A stretch of 64,000 nt of DNA, taken from the NCBI GenBank assembly GCA_001724265.1, contig MEDY01000038.1, positions 1 to 64,000 of the forward strand, read 5' to 3'. Origin of the DNA: Rhizaria sp. SCN 62-66 (taxonomy: Eukaryota; Rhizaria, unplaced). The position numbers were made by a program, and so were the translations under genes. How positions within the stretch are numbered: the first letter of the stretch is position 1; each line of letters starts with the position of its first letter. Positions 23,101 to 34,040 of this stretch are shown piece after piece. The notes below the pieces were generated by a model. That model saw only the letters and a list, made by a program, of their open reading frames with translations. It searched no databases and was not told the DNA's origin.

Positions 23101-25993
23101 GATTGCTGGGGAGCAGCAGAGCCGCGACGGAGCCCGCAGCCGCACGCTGCGCCGCTTCGAGCGCGGGGCCAGCAACGGCAAGCAGCGGTAGCAGCAGGTG
23201 CGGGGCAGTGTGCGGCGGCACCAAGGCCGGCGCGGCGGCGGCGGCGACGGCGGCAGTGGCCGCTTCGACCAGCCAGTGATCGGCATTGCTGCTGTCACTC
23301 TTGCTATAGGGAAGCAGCAGGTGCAGCAGCCGGTCCCAGCCCGCCGTCGCGCCCGCGGTCCACTGCAGCCAGGGCAGACGGTCAGCAGCGACGTTGCCAG
23401 CGAGGCTGTTGTTGTTGAGATACGACTCGACGCCAGGCAAACTGCCGGCAGCCACTGCCGCCGAGACGGCTGCCGCAGCCCCACCAGCACTGCCAGAGCT
23501 GAGCCTGTCGACGACGGCGCGCACCGCCGCCTCCGCCTCATCACTGTCACCGTCGGTACCGCAGTGGTCGTCGTCCTTGCCACCACTGAGCGCAGCGGCG
23601 GCCAGCGCGGCCGGCAGCGCGGTCGCGAGCGCGAGCGCGGCGGCGCGAGACGGCAGCGCGCCGAGGCCGCCCCAGCTCCGGGCGAGGGCGCATCGAGCAC
23701 GGTGTGACAGCGCGAAGGAGGGAGATGACGACTCTGAGATTGGAGACTGGAGCTGGGGCGGCAGCAGGCGCGCGGCGGCGGCGGCGGTCGCGGTCGGGTC
23801 CGCCGCCACGCGCACGGTAACGGCGCCGGACTGCGGACACGTGCGCACCGACGTGGCCCAGTGCAGAGGCGCGCGGGGGCCGGAGGGCACGGCGACCGGG
23901 GCCCCGGGGGCCACCGCGAACGCGCCGCTCGCGGTGGAGTGCAGAGACAAGTTATCGGCGACATACAACGCCCACGCGGCGCGCGCCACGCGGACTTCCT
24001 CCTCGTCTTCGTCGCCGTCAGCGTCGTCGTCTTGATCATCGTCGTTGCCGCCGTTGTCGCAGAGCAGCGACGGCTCGCGCAGCAGCGTCGCGGCGACGGC
24101 GGCGTCCGTCTCGCTCACGCGCGCCGACTGCAGCGACAGTGCGCTCGGCGCGCGCACGACTACGGTGGCGGCGGCGGCGGCGACGACGGCGTCGCGGCTC
24201 CGCGCGCCCACGGGCGTGTGCGTGCGGGCTGTCAGAGTCGACAGCGCAATGACGCCGTTAGACACGCCATCAGCAGCGGAGGTTGCTGAGTTCACAGCGA
24301 CCGCTTCGGGCCCGGCGCCAGTGCCTGCGGCCGCGGTGGCGAGCGCGCGCGCCAGCGGGGCGGCAACCGTGGCCGCCAACGCCGCGGCGAGGTCGCTGCG
24401 GAGCGCGTCTAGGTGCCCACACTCGCCCGCACTTACACTCGCGTCGGCAGCAGCGTCGGCAGCAGCAGCTGGGGCAGCCGCTACCGCATTCGCGTTGCGG
24501 CAGTGGCACTGGTGCAGCGCCCGGAGCCAGTCCGCGGCGGCCGTCAGCGCCGCCGTGCTCACGGTCACCTCGAGCGCGCGCCCCGCCGCGACGGCCAGTC
24601 CCGGGCACGCGCGCGCGAGGAGGCGCCGCACGGCGCAGGCGGACGCACTGGCCGGGGTCGAGGCCGCGCAAGACAGCGACTGCTACAACGACGGCGGCAG
24701 CGGTAGCGGGAGCCCGGGGCCCAGGACGGCGCCGGCGGCGGCTGCAGGGCATGCTACAGGGCGCGCTGCTGAGCGCGCTGCGGGGGCAGCAGGCGAGTCA
24801 ACGCCCTCAGCAGCAGCGGCGGCGGCGGCGGCGGCGGCGGCCGCGGAGCCGCTGTGGAGCGAAGTCACTTCAGTCGCCCAGCGGGGCGCGGCAGCAACGG
24901 CGGTGTTGGCGGACAACGGCACTGCACCAATGAGCGCGATGCCACTGTGGCGGTGAGCAGCGTGACCGTGGGCAGAGGCCGCGAGGTGCCCGTAGCTGGC
25001 GGTGAGGCCGCCCACGGTCACCCCCAGCCGCTCCCGCTCCTGCCCGCGCTCGCAGTCACGTGTACAGTCCCCCGCGGCGGCTGCAGCGGCTGCAGTGGCA
25101 GTGGCACTTGCAGTGGACGCCGCAGAGAGCCACACGGCGTGCGCGCGCAACCCCCAGCGCAGGGCGAAGGCGCGCACGGCCAGCGGCACCTGAGCGCCCG
25201 TCGCCGCCGCCGCGGTGCGCCACAGTCGCAAAACCGTCTCGGACAGCGCGCCGCGCGGCTCTGCGCCGCCCCCCTGGATGCCGGCGTGAGCGGCCGCGGC
25301 CGCGGCAGCGTTGACGGGCTGAGGCAGCAGGCCGAGCGCCTTCATGAGCACGCGGAGCCTCGCGCTGGCCTCGACGACTGCCGCAACGGCCGTCGCGAGT
25401 GCTTCCGTCGCCTGCGCCTCCGCGGCAGCATCATCCTCGGCCGACACTGTCGTCACCGCGGCGCCGGCCGCAGCGGCCGCGGCGACGCCCTCCGCCGCCG
25501 CGGCGAGCAGGCGCGCGCACACGGCGGCGGCGCGAGCGCCCGCCAGCCCGTCCGCGGCGGTCGCGATCGAGACGGAGAAGGCCTGGTGCTGCGCCTCGAC
25601 CGCGGCGGCGCGCGCAAGCGGCGCGGGCTGGTCAGGGCGCTGCGCCGAGGGCATCGTGGCAAGTCGCGTCAGCGCGGTGGCCGAGGCGGCGGCGGCGGCG
25701 GCGGCCGCGGTAAGGGGCCGCATGGTGGGTGCGATTGCGGGCTTCGCGGGAGCAGGGGCGGTCAGTGCAGGCAGAGATGCCGCAAGCGCGGTCTCAAGCT
25801 CGGCCAGGCGGGCCGAGAGGGCGTCCGAGGAGGCCCATTGCGCGTCGGGGTCGGCGAGGGACGCTGACGGCGACGACGGTGATGTGGGAGTGGCACGAGA
25901 AGCAGGCGAGGCTGGCGCGCGAGAGGATGCAGCACACCAGGACGCAAGCGGCGCGGGAAGTGGAAGCGGCGCGGGCGGGGATGCTGTTGCCAT
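20198..25993 (-). CDS. Giant Ala-rich protein, possible ZW10/RINT1-type tether subunit, one in-frame TAG
   Basis: Single-exon reading frame of 1932 codons ending in TGA, interrupted only by a TAG at 24685-24683. The frame continues unchanged on both sides, with the same Ala-rich, GC-rich composition. I chose ATG at 25993 (MATASPPAP); the frame is open slightly further upstream without another ATG. The sequence is mostly helical-looking, with extreme Ala content and several acidic patches. The last 40 residues (LTSAEVADLLAALFEASPQR, then CLADLERI) resemble the C-terminal helix pair of ZW10/RINT1-family proteins, which tether Golgi-to-ER vesicles. That resemblance is weak and the rest is unrecognised. 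Exocyst or COG subunits are alternatives. Confidence 0.6.
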
Positions 25994-26542
25994 GGGGATG
26001 TTAGGCAGGATCAATTAATCTAGGGTCAGAAAGGAGGGCTGGGGAGACGATGGGAAAGAGGAGACGTAGAGCTGGTGTCAGCAGAGGAAGTCACGCGAAG
26101 AAAGGGCGCCGGGGAATAGCGAGGATCGACGCCTTTCAAAAGAATATTTCAAATTCACAACTAATAGTAAAATTGGTATCATAAGCACTAAAAATCAGAA
26201 GTAATGACGCTCAATTGGAGTCTATGCTGCGGAGATCTGAAGTGACTTGGGCGGGTGCCCAGTCGACCACAACGCAACGGCAGCCTCATCAAGCTGCGGC
26301 ACCTTGCTGCGAGGCCCGTCAACGTGCATGGATTGCGCCTACTTCCCGTCGATCAGCTCCATGTAGCGTAGCTTCACAGATTATAGATGTTGTATTTGGT
26401 ATAATATTATTTCCATACATTGTGAGTCGCTGTTCTTATCTCACATGCCCCACTCTTTCCCTGCGCACCTGCACCCACTCGCCGCACATCTCACCACCCT
26501 TCCCTGACGCCGCCCGCGCCCCGCCCTTTACTCACAGCAGCT
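25994..26542. other. Divergent spacer between Ala-rich giant gene and TrpRS
   Basis: About 550 nt serving as both upstream regions. The TrpRS side ends in a C/T-rich tract with CTCACAG, 5 nt before its ATG. The other side has CCCTAG, 26 nt before its ATG. Confidence 0.6.
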
Positions 26543-27938
26543 ATGGCCGAGCCCACCCCCGAGCCCGTTGCGCCTGCACCCGTCGCCGGCGCTGACGCCC
26601 CCGTGGACGTTGGTCTGACCCCGTGGGAGGCCGGCGACGTGATCGACTACAACAAGCTGGTCGACATCTGGGGCGCCAAGCTCATCGACCCCGCGCTCAT
26701 CGAGCGCATGGAGCGCCTCACGGGCGAGCCCGTCCACCCGTGGCTGCGCCGCGGCATGTTTTTCTCGCACCGCGACCTGGACCACATCCTCGACCTCTAT
26801 GAGCGCAAGCAGCCCTTCTACCTCTACACCGGCCGCGGCCCGTCGTCCGACAGTCTGCATCTGGGCCACCTCGTGCCCTTCAAGTTCACGCAGTGGCTCC
26901 AGCGCGTCTTCAACGTCCCGCTCGTCATCCAGCTTACCGACGACGAGAAGTTCCTCTGGAAGCCGTACCTCACGCTCGCCGAGGCCGCGCGCCTGGGCTT
27001 CGAGAATGCCAAGGACATCATCGCCTGCGGCTTCGACCTCCAGAAGACCTTCATCTTCCGCGACACCGACTTTATCAAGTACCTCTACCCGACCTCGCTC
27101 AAGATTGCGCGCTGTGTCACCTTCAACAAGGTTGTCGGCACCTTCGGTTTCGGCCCCTCGGACCACATCGGCAAGTACGGCTTCCCTCCAGTCCAGGTAC
27201 GACGCGCATCCGCAAACAAAACACACTATAACTCTTCACAATATCATGTTTTGATTAATATATTTCGTCTTCAGATCCATCTAATAATATGTTTGATTGC
27301 TATTATTTGCTTTAGAGAATGTTCATTATGACTCACAATGTATCACTTTGCAATCTTTGACCCACCGCATCTTGTTTCTGTAGGCCGCCCCGTCGTTCTC
27401 GTCGTGTTTCCCGTTCATCTTCGGCGGCCGCGAGGACGTCCAGTGTCTGATTCCCTGCGCCATCGACCAGGACCCGTACTTCCGCATGACGCGCGAGGTG
27501 GCCCCCACGCTCGGCTGGCTCAAGCCGGCGATCATCCACTCGAAGTTCTTCCCCGGCCTGGCCGGCGCGCGCAGCAAGATGTCGGCCTCGCTCTCCAGCA
27601 CGACGATCTACGTCACCGACTCGCCCGACGTGGTGGCCAGCAAGATCAAGACGCACGCCGTGTCTGGCGGCCAGGAGACGATTGAGCTGCACCGGCAGCT
27701 CGGCGGCAACTGCGAAGCCGACGTGTCGTTCCAGTACCTGACCTTCTTCGAGCCCGACGACGCGGTGCTGGCGCATTACGCCGCCGAGTTCACCGCGGGC
27801 CGCATGACGAGCATGGAGATGAAGCAGGCGCTCATCGACGTCGTCGTGCCCATGGTGCTCGACTTCCAGCGCAAGCGCGCCGCGGTCACCGACGAGCAGG
27901 TCGAGGCCTTCATGACTATCCGCGAGATCAAGCCCTAA
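26543..27938 (+). CDS. WARS1: Cytosolic tryptophan-tRNA ligase
   Basis: Class Ic synthetase that charges tRNA-Trp. Exon 1 is 26543-27196, intron 27197-27383 (GTACGA...CTGTAG), exon 2 27384-27938, stop TAA; 402 aa, the size expected for eukaryotic enzymes without the vertebrate WHEP extension. The HIGH-type motif is [11 protein letters not shown] (about residue 95). The KMSKS loop is KMSAS, typical of eukaryotic and archaeal TrpRS. Landmarks [20 protein letters not shown] and [13 protein letters not shown] are intact. The first 30 residues are Ala/Pro-rich and not organellar-looking. A splice-acceptor-like CTCACAG lies just upstream of the start. Confidence 0.96.
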
Positions 27939-28232
27939 GCAGGCAAGCCTCAACAAGCCGTAGAGTCGAGGTGTGATGATGTCTTTTTGTTTTGAGTTAT
28001 ACTAGAAGAAAATACGTGTAAATACAGTTCAATGTCAGAATAACAAGATTTCCTGTGAGATAAGTAGCAGTATGTATTGTAATTGGCCTTTAAGAACTGC
28101 AACAACGTTCAATAATCTGTTGTTGGAGTTGTTATTGTTAATGACCGCGAATGCTGTCTGAATTTCTTCAGTCCGTGCCCAGGGCCAGTTCGACATAAAC
28201 TTGGCTTCAGTTCACTTGACTTCAGCCTCGGC

Positions 28233-29012
28233 TCACTTAGTGCCGAGGTCGCCGCGCCAGCGCTGCCACTGCTGCTGCTGCTGCTGCTCCGACACACTGC
28301 TGCTGCTGCTGCTGTCGCGTCTCAAGACCGTGGCGTTGGGAGGCACGCCGTAGGACGGAACCTGCTCCTGCTGCTGCTGCTTCTGCTGGAAGAAGCCGCC
28401 GCTCTGCGCATCGTAGCTGTTGTCGTTGCTGTTGCTGCCGTAGTTGTTCTGCGGCAGAGCGGAGCGCGAGCGGCGCGACACGCGCGCCGAGGCCGAGAGC
28501 GCGGTCGACGCAAGGGGCGGGACGTCGCCAAAGCAGTCGTACTCCTCCTCGTCGGCCGCCGCGCGCGGGGCGCCGTTGTACTGGCCATGGCCGTAGCCGA
28601 GCGCGGCGGCGGGCGCGGGGAGACCCTTGACGGGGGAGAGCGCGGACCGGAGCAGCCCAGCCGACCCGGCGCTGGCGGTGGCGGCGGGCTTGGGGGCCGC
28701 GGGCGCGGGCGCGGAGGCGAAGGGACCCAGCTTGGCGAGCGCGGCGTTGTACTCTGCGTACTGCTGCGCGAGCTGGGCCTGGAAGATCTCACGGTACGTC
28801 TCCTTCGAGGCGTCCGCGCGGCACGAGACGGGCGCGCAGAACTCCGCGGGGTACGTTGAGACAGAGCCTGTTAATGAGACAATACGATGGTTGAGTTTGG
28901 TAAGCAATGGTGAATATGACAAGGCACTACGCAGACTGGGGGTGAAAGACAAGAAGAAGAAGGGCGCCGTACCATTGGCTCCGCCCATGACGGCGTAGAG
29001 GTCAGTGTTCAT
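28233..29012 (-). CDS. Uncharacterised small Gln/Ser-rich protein
   Basis: Exon 1 is 29012-28973, intron 28972-28868 (105 nt, GTACGG...TAACAG), exon 2 28867-28233, stop TGA; 224 aa. No family recognised. The N-terminal third is the ordered-looking part: MNTDLYAVMGGANG, a three-cysteine stretch (FCAPVSCRA) and a helix YREIFQAQLAQQYAEYN. The rest is Ala/Pro, then Gln and Ser tracts. The splice is inferred from removal of an intron-like, lysine/phenylalanine-rich stretch and a good GTACG donor. It is divergent from the secreted protein gene and converges on TrpRS. Confidence 0.55.
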   Translation of the reverse strand: MNTDLYAVMGGANGTAPFFFLSFTPSLRSALSYSPLLTKLNHRIVSLTGSVSTYPAEFCAPVSCRADASKETYREIFQAQLAQQYAEYNAALAKLGPFASAPAPAAPKPAATASAGSAGLLRSALSPVKGLPAPAAALGYGHGQYNGAPRAAADEEEYDCFGDVPPLASTALSASARVSRRSRSALPQNNYGSNSNDNSYDAQSGGFFQQKQQQQEQVPSYGVPPNATVLRRDSSSSSSVSEQQQQQQWQRWRGDLGTK

Positions 29013-29488
29013 TCCGACTGGGACTATAATATTGGGTCCTTAAAGAACTTATGTATACCTATCTCTCTGTTCACCAACAGAATAAATGACGATCAGGCAA
29101 TTCCACACGAGCAACGTTTTATTTCGGGACGAGACACAACGGGCGGCGGCAAAGTTCGCGAAAAAGAAAGTAATTTTGGCGAGGTGACCGTGAGCGCCCT
29201 TAGGGCTTGTTGGGGGTCGAAATCGAAGGAGAGCTCAAACTTTTTTGTTTCCTTCGTACCGCACCTGGAGCGCTGCCGTTGCATTCGCTAGTTATTTGTT
29301 TGAGCTTTCATTGCCTTATATTTACTTGCCATTGATCGCCACCGACATTTGTCCTCAGGAGTGGTGTGTATTTCTCTTTTCAAAGCTGTCCTCACGTTCC
29401 TGTTCCTGTCTGACTCCTTGCCCGTTTGTCTCACTCCTTTGCCCTGCTCGCCCGGGTCGTTTCGTATTGTCGCCGTTGATAGAAAGCA
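29013..29488. other. Divergent spacer upstream of the secreted charge-block gene
   Basis: About 480 nt. Contains a GTGACYGTGAGC element (29182-29195) and a long T/C-rich run ending GTTGATAG, 6 nt before the ATG. Confidence 0.6.
29182..29195 (+). promoter_or_regulatory. Shared intergenic element, copy 2
   Basis: Reads AGGTGACCGTGAGC, about 295 nt upstream of the secreted charge-block protein and 170 nt upstream of the divergent unknown gene. Confidence 0.4.
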
Positions 29489-30457
29489 ATGCAGCTTACC
29501 CGCGTGCTTGCTCTGGTGTGCGCCGCTGTCGCGGTGATGGCCGCGCAGGCGCAGAACTTCGACCTTCAGTCGATGGAGGCGCAGCTCGCTGCCTACGAGG
29601 AGCAGGAGTCTCAGCTCGCTTCACTCGTCGAGGCCAGCGCCGAGATGGGTCTGGACGCCGAGTTCGAGACCGAGGCCGATGCCGAGCATGAGGTCGACGT
29701 TGACGCCGAGGCCGAGTACGACCTCGAGGCTGACAACGACGCCGACGCCGACAACGAGGCTGAGGGCGAGGCTGAGGGCGAGGCTGAGGCTGACGCCGAC
29801 GCTGAGGCCGACAACGAGGCCGAGGGCGAGCAGGACGCCGACGCCGAGGCTGAGGCTGAGGGTGAGGAGGCCTTCCTCGAGACCGAGGTTGACGCCGACG
29901 CCGAGATCGAGTCTGAGTACGACCTCGAGGCTGACCCCGCCCCCGCCGCCGACGCCGCTGCCCCCGCCGCGGACGCCAAGAAGGACGAGAAGGCTGCCGC
30001 TGCCCCCGCTGCTGATGCCAAGAAGGCCGATGCCAAGCCCGCCGCCGCCGATGCCAAGAAGGCCGATGCCAAGCCCGCCGCCGCCGATGCCAAGAAGGCC
30101 GATGCCAAGAAGCCCGAGGCTAAGAAGGCCGAGCCCAAGAAGGCCGATGCCAAGAAGGCCGATGCCAAGAAGCCCGCGGCCAAGAAGGAGGAGAAGAAGG
30201 ACGACAAGAAGGACGAGAAGAAGAAGGAGGAGGGCCCCTCCCCCGGCGAGGGCGACGACGGTGGCTGCACCAAGAAGTTTGACCTCCTCAAGCTCCTCAA
30301 GAACAACGGCAACTTCCTTGCCGGCAAGACCAACAAGAAGCTCGACGAGGCCGTCGCGGCCTGGGAGAAGACTGCTGCCGCTAAGCCCGCTGCCGCCGCT
30401 GCCAAGCCCGCTGCCGCCGCTGCCAAGCCCGCCGCCGCTGCTGCCAAGAAGTTCTAA
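29489..30457 (+). CDS. Secreted charge-block (acidic then basic) repeat protein
   Basis: Intronless, 322 aa, stop TAA. A clear signal peptide (MQLTRVLALVCAAVAVMAAQA) is followed by a heptad-like Gln/Glu segment. Residues about 50-155 are almost entirely Glu, Ala and Asp in EAEADAD-type repeats. Residues about 165-250 switch to Lys/Ala repeats (ADAKKADAKPAAA). A short ordered segment with one cysteine (GGCTKKFDLLKLLKNN) precedes a final AAAKPA repeat tail. No family recognised. The design, a block polyampholyte exported from the cell, suggests a structural, matrix, mucilage or ion-binding role, which is inference only. The repeats are nearly identical at the DNA level (30000-30200), so copy number may vary. 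An acceptor-like TAG sits 6 nt before the ATG. Confidence 0.75.
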   Translation: MQLTRVLALVCAAVAVMAAQAQNFDLQSMEAQLAAYEEQESQLASLVEASAEMGLDAEFETEADAEHEVDVDAEAEYDLEADNDADADNEAEGEAEGEAEADADAEADNEAEGEQDADAEAEAEGEEAFLETEVDADAEIESEYDLEADPAPAADAAAPAADAKKDEKAAAAPAADAKKADAKPAAADAKKADAKPAAADAKKADAKKPEAKKAEPKKADAKKADAKKPAAKKEEKKDDKKDEKKKEEGPSPGEGDDGGCTKKFDLLKLLKNNGNFLAGKTNKKLDEAVAAWEKTAAAKPAAAAAKPAAAAAKPAAAAAKKF

Positions 30458-31430
30458 GCACCCTAGTCTGTAATTCTGTATTACTCGCTGGTTTGTTTGG
30501 ATCTGCTGGCTCTTGTTTGACTGTGTCTGCGTCTGTGGAAACACGGCGCGCGCACAGGGGGTCTTGCTGCGCTGTTGCGACTATTCTCAACCCAATCCTG
30601 TTGTTGCCTTGATGAATGCCACCACGCTCTCAGCCGTGCTTGCACATGACAGCACTGTAACGCTACGTTTGTGTTTGTGCGCTGTTGGCTTTGCTGTGCG
30701 CAGTGTGTTTGGTTTGATTACAATACACAATACAAAAATGCATCAAATATGACCAGTTTCAGTTCAATTTTATGCGTTTCCTTCAATACGTTCCATGTCA
30801 TGAGAAGTCATGCATGACAATTGTTGATGTTTGTGATTATTGGATTAAATGAAAGTTGATTGGTTTATTGTTATTTGTTGACTATAATAATAATATATAA
30901 GATTTCGCCACGCCACTCCTAGTCATAACAATGAATATTATTGATAAGCATACTAGTATACGCAGAAGCAAGCAACGTGACAACACATACGAACAGATAT
31001 AAAGATAAAAGGAATCAAAAAGAGAAAGAAAGAGATACTACTAACAGGTTGAAGTCCGAGCAACGATGACAGACAACAACATCACGACATCACAACATGT
31101 GTTCATTGTGTACAAATAGACACCAATTTCTGACCGAACGAAAGACTGCATTGTCCTTCGGAGTATGCGTCTGTGGCAATGTTGTTGGAGAGGAAGAATC
31201 AAATAGAGTGCGATAACACAGCAGACACATTTCTAACAAGTGGCATCAAACGGATGTGAACTTGTTGGTAGGTTGCTCGCGTGTTCGTTGGCGCACAGAT
31301 CATTAATACTAGCTATAATATTAGATATTAATTACATAAGTACAAAGCAAAATAGAGCAAAACAGACACACCGCAGCGAGTAAAATACATACATGCGCTA
31401 AGTTGTGTGTTTTGTGTTCTATATGCTCGC
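30458..31430. other. Convergent spacer, secreted protein to mL54
   Basis: About 970 nt of AT-rich sequence without a gene. It holds two 3'UTRs; nothing else recognised. Confidence 0.6.
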
Positions 31431-32026
31431 TTACTTGGCCTTGGCGCCATTGGCGGCCTTGATGTCCTTGCGGCGCTCAAGCTTGAACAGACGCTTCTTC
31501 ATCTGGTCGGTCAGCAGGTCAGGGCTGGACTTCTGGAGCTCGAAAAGCGTCGGCAGCGGGTTGTGCACGGTCCAGAGCCAGGCGGGGTACTCGGCGTCGG
31601 GCTTCTCCTCGATCGCGGGAGCGTCCTTGAGCACGTTGAGGTCGAGGCGCAGCGAGACGGAAGGGTTCATGTTCTTGTCGCCTGTGTCGTGCAAAGTAAA
31701 GAAAAAGCGGAAGATATAAAGGTAGGGGAGAGATAAGAAGTGTGGTGAGCGAGATGTAAAAGGAGAGGGCGAGAAACTGCGATTGTAAAGAAAGCGGATC
31801 GTTTGCAGAGGCGTGCTTTAGGCCACAACGGGAGACAATGAGGCATGCGAGCAGCGAGGGCTGAAAACGTACCGAGAGCGGCAGCGTTGGCGTTGGCAAC
31901 AGCGAGGTTAGCGGCAACCTTGGCGTCGACCTTGGGGCCGAAGTTACGGAGAGGAGCCGCAGTGACAGCACTCACGCGAGGCAGCACAGACCGCGCGGCG
32001 CGGAACGAAAGAGCCCGGAAAGACAT
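31431..32026 (-). CDS. MRPL54: Mitochondrial ribosomal protein mL54
   Basis: Large-subunit mitoribosome protein. Exon 1 is 32026-31873, intron 31872-31682 (GTACGT...CACAG), exon 2 31681-31431, stop TAA; 134 aa, the usual size. Exon 1 encodes an Arg/Ser/Ala-rich presequence (MSFRALSFRAARSVLP). Exon 2 has the family signature LNVLKDAPAIEE followed by DAEYPAWLW and LFELQ, then a basic C-terminus. CTCCCGCAG directly abuts the start codon and looks like a perfect splice acceptor. Confidence 0.85.
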
Positions 32027-32420
32027 CTGCGGGAGCAACACACGGGAGTCAGCAGCGGGGGCGGCGGGTGAGTCAGCGACGCATGCGAAAATAATATTTA
32101 AATAAAACACAGCGTAAGCAGTCTTGAAAAAGCAATACAGGCATCAATGACGGATGTTTCGGCCACTTTTGAGCACGACATTGGTGCCACTCAGTCAGTT
32201 GCGGGCGAAGTCAAGCCGCGGAAGTGGGGCGGAGACAGACTGGCTGACTGCCCGCTTCAGGTTCAAGGCATACCTCGAGATAGCCCTCTTGCCGACGCGT
32301 CTACCGCGCTCAATCAATCATCAATAGCACTGCACGCCTACCACACAATTGATATTTGAGTCGACAACACGAATTTTATTTTATACACGCATCGGACGTG
32401 GCTCCCCCGCTGTACCGCAA
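32027..32420. other. Divergent spacer between mL54 and coiled-coil gene
   Basis: About 390 nt, presumed to carry both promoters. Contains GACTGGCTGACTG-like sequence but no full copy of the shared element. Confidence 0.5.
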
Positions 32421-33719
32421 ATGTCCCTGCGCGTGAGCCTCTAGTCGCAGCTGCATGAGACGTCGCTGCTGATCCGCGAGCTGTGGCCCGCGCTGCACTC
32501 CACCGCCAACTCCGCGCAGACCACCAAAGTGCTTTCGGCGCTGCTTGTTGCCAACGCGGACCTGCAGGCCAGTCTGTCCCGGTTCACAACGCGCATCGCG
32601 CTCCACGCCCGCGCCGCGAGTCTGACCGCCGAGGCAGAGGAGAACACGCGCCGTCTGGGCCAGTTCTCGGAGAAGGCGCAGTTGCTCGACGAGCGCATTC
32701 ACACACTGTTGCGCCAGCACCCGCTTGCGCCGCCCATCGACGCGCCTGCCTTTAGGGCCTCGCCGTCGGACGCATCGGCGCTCGCAGCGTACGTCGTCCA
32801 AAATAACACATCCAACGGCAATGACAACAACAGTACCGCCAACGATCACGATGAGGTTGCGGAGGACGAGGACGGGCGCGCGCGGCGGCATGCCGTGAAG
32901 CGCGCGCGCCGTGCCGCCGCGATGTCTGCCCAGCCGGGCTCTCTGTCGTCGCTGTACCGCACGGAGGTCGCCCTAGGCTACTCGCCCTACTCCATCCCCC
33001 TTACCACCGCCGCGTCTAGCGCCACGACTTCGAGCGCAGGCACAACCGCGGCTAGCAGCGCGACGGCAGTGGCCTCGTCTGCCGCGGAGGCAGCCGCACG
33101 CGAGGAGGGCGTCGCAATGGAGCGATTGCGCGCGCTGGGCACGGAAGTAAACGTCGGCCAGCTGTTGCAGATGGCTGAGAGGCGCGCTAAACACCTGGCG
33201 CCGGTCGAGACTCCGCCCAGTACGCGCGTCGTCGTCACTGCTGCGGCACTGACGCAAGCAAAGCAACAGCGTGCGAGTGCGCACGACGGCGACAAGGCTC
33301 ATAAACACGCGAGCAACGACAACAACAACGTGTCTGCTGAGTCTGAGACCGCTGCTGCTGATGATGCTGCAGCTGCTGCTCAGACCGAGCCCGTGGCCGC
33401 GCGCGTTGAGTTTAAGCGCGCGGGCGCGTGGGGCGGCGGCGGCCCTGACCAGCAGCAGTGGCCGCTTTCGCTCGCCGCTCTGCTCCCCGTGCCAGCGGCG
33501 GAGACCTTCGCGGCCGCCAAGTGGAGCCCCGCCGACTGGCCACTCGCCAAACTCATCCAGATCCTCCGCGACCCGCACCACAACGAGCGCGGCTCCTTTG
33601 CGCTGCCGCAGAGCGGCGCGGGCGGGGGCGACTGGCGGGAGCAGCAGGAGCGCCGGCGCGCTGAGTGGCGCGCCAGCAGGGACGGTGTCGCTGGGGACGG
33701 ATCTCTTGGCCCCAGGTGA
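32421..33719 (+). CDS. Uncharacterised coiled-coil protein, one in-frame TAG near the N-terminus
   Basis: A single reading frame from ATG 32421 to TGA 33717-33719, 433 codons including TAG at 32442-32444 (MSLRVSL, TAG, SQLHETSLL). Without reading the TAG the gene would have to start at a non-ATG codon or far inside the helical region. Residues 8-110 form amphipathic helices (LLIRELWPALHS, then AEEN...LLDERIHTLLRQ), probably coiled coil. The middle is acidic, then Ala/Ser-rich. A second ordered patch (WPLSLAALLPV, then WSPADWPLAKLIQ) lies near the C-terminus. No family recognised. A small subunit of a larger complex is possible, but that is a guess. No acceptor-like AG abuts this start, unlike its neighbours. 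Confidence 0.6.
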
Positions 33720-34040
33720 TATGCGAGCAATTAATATATCTGTTTTTTTTTGTTGTCTTTATTTAGTCATACCGAATACAAAGCACTTGTTTAAATTTCA
33801 AACACGCTAAATTTCACGGAGATATACATGTTTGTGTGTTGCAGAAAGGCGTTTGTGGTGCCAATGAGTTCTGAAAAACTGCGCGCGTCACTCGCGCGCT
33901 CACAGTCACTTTGGCTGACCGACCTCCGGCGGACCGCGGCCACCGGCGAACACAACCGACCGCGAGACGAGTTGTGAAGGCGTGACGTGCATATTGCTTC
34001 CTGTTGCAGTATATACTTAACGTTGAACATTTCCCCCAGT
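33720..34040. other. Spacer upstream of the CELF gene
   Basis: About 320 nt. Contains an inverted copy of the shared element (33898-33911) and ends TTTCCCCCAG, 1 nt before the CELF ATG. Confidence 0.6.
33898..33911 (-). promoter_or_regulatory. Shared intergenic element, copy 3 (reverse)
   Basis: Minus strand reads AAGTGACTGTGAGC; 130 nt upstream of the CELF start codon. This is the same relative orientation as the eL19 copy. Confidence 0.4.
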
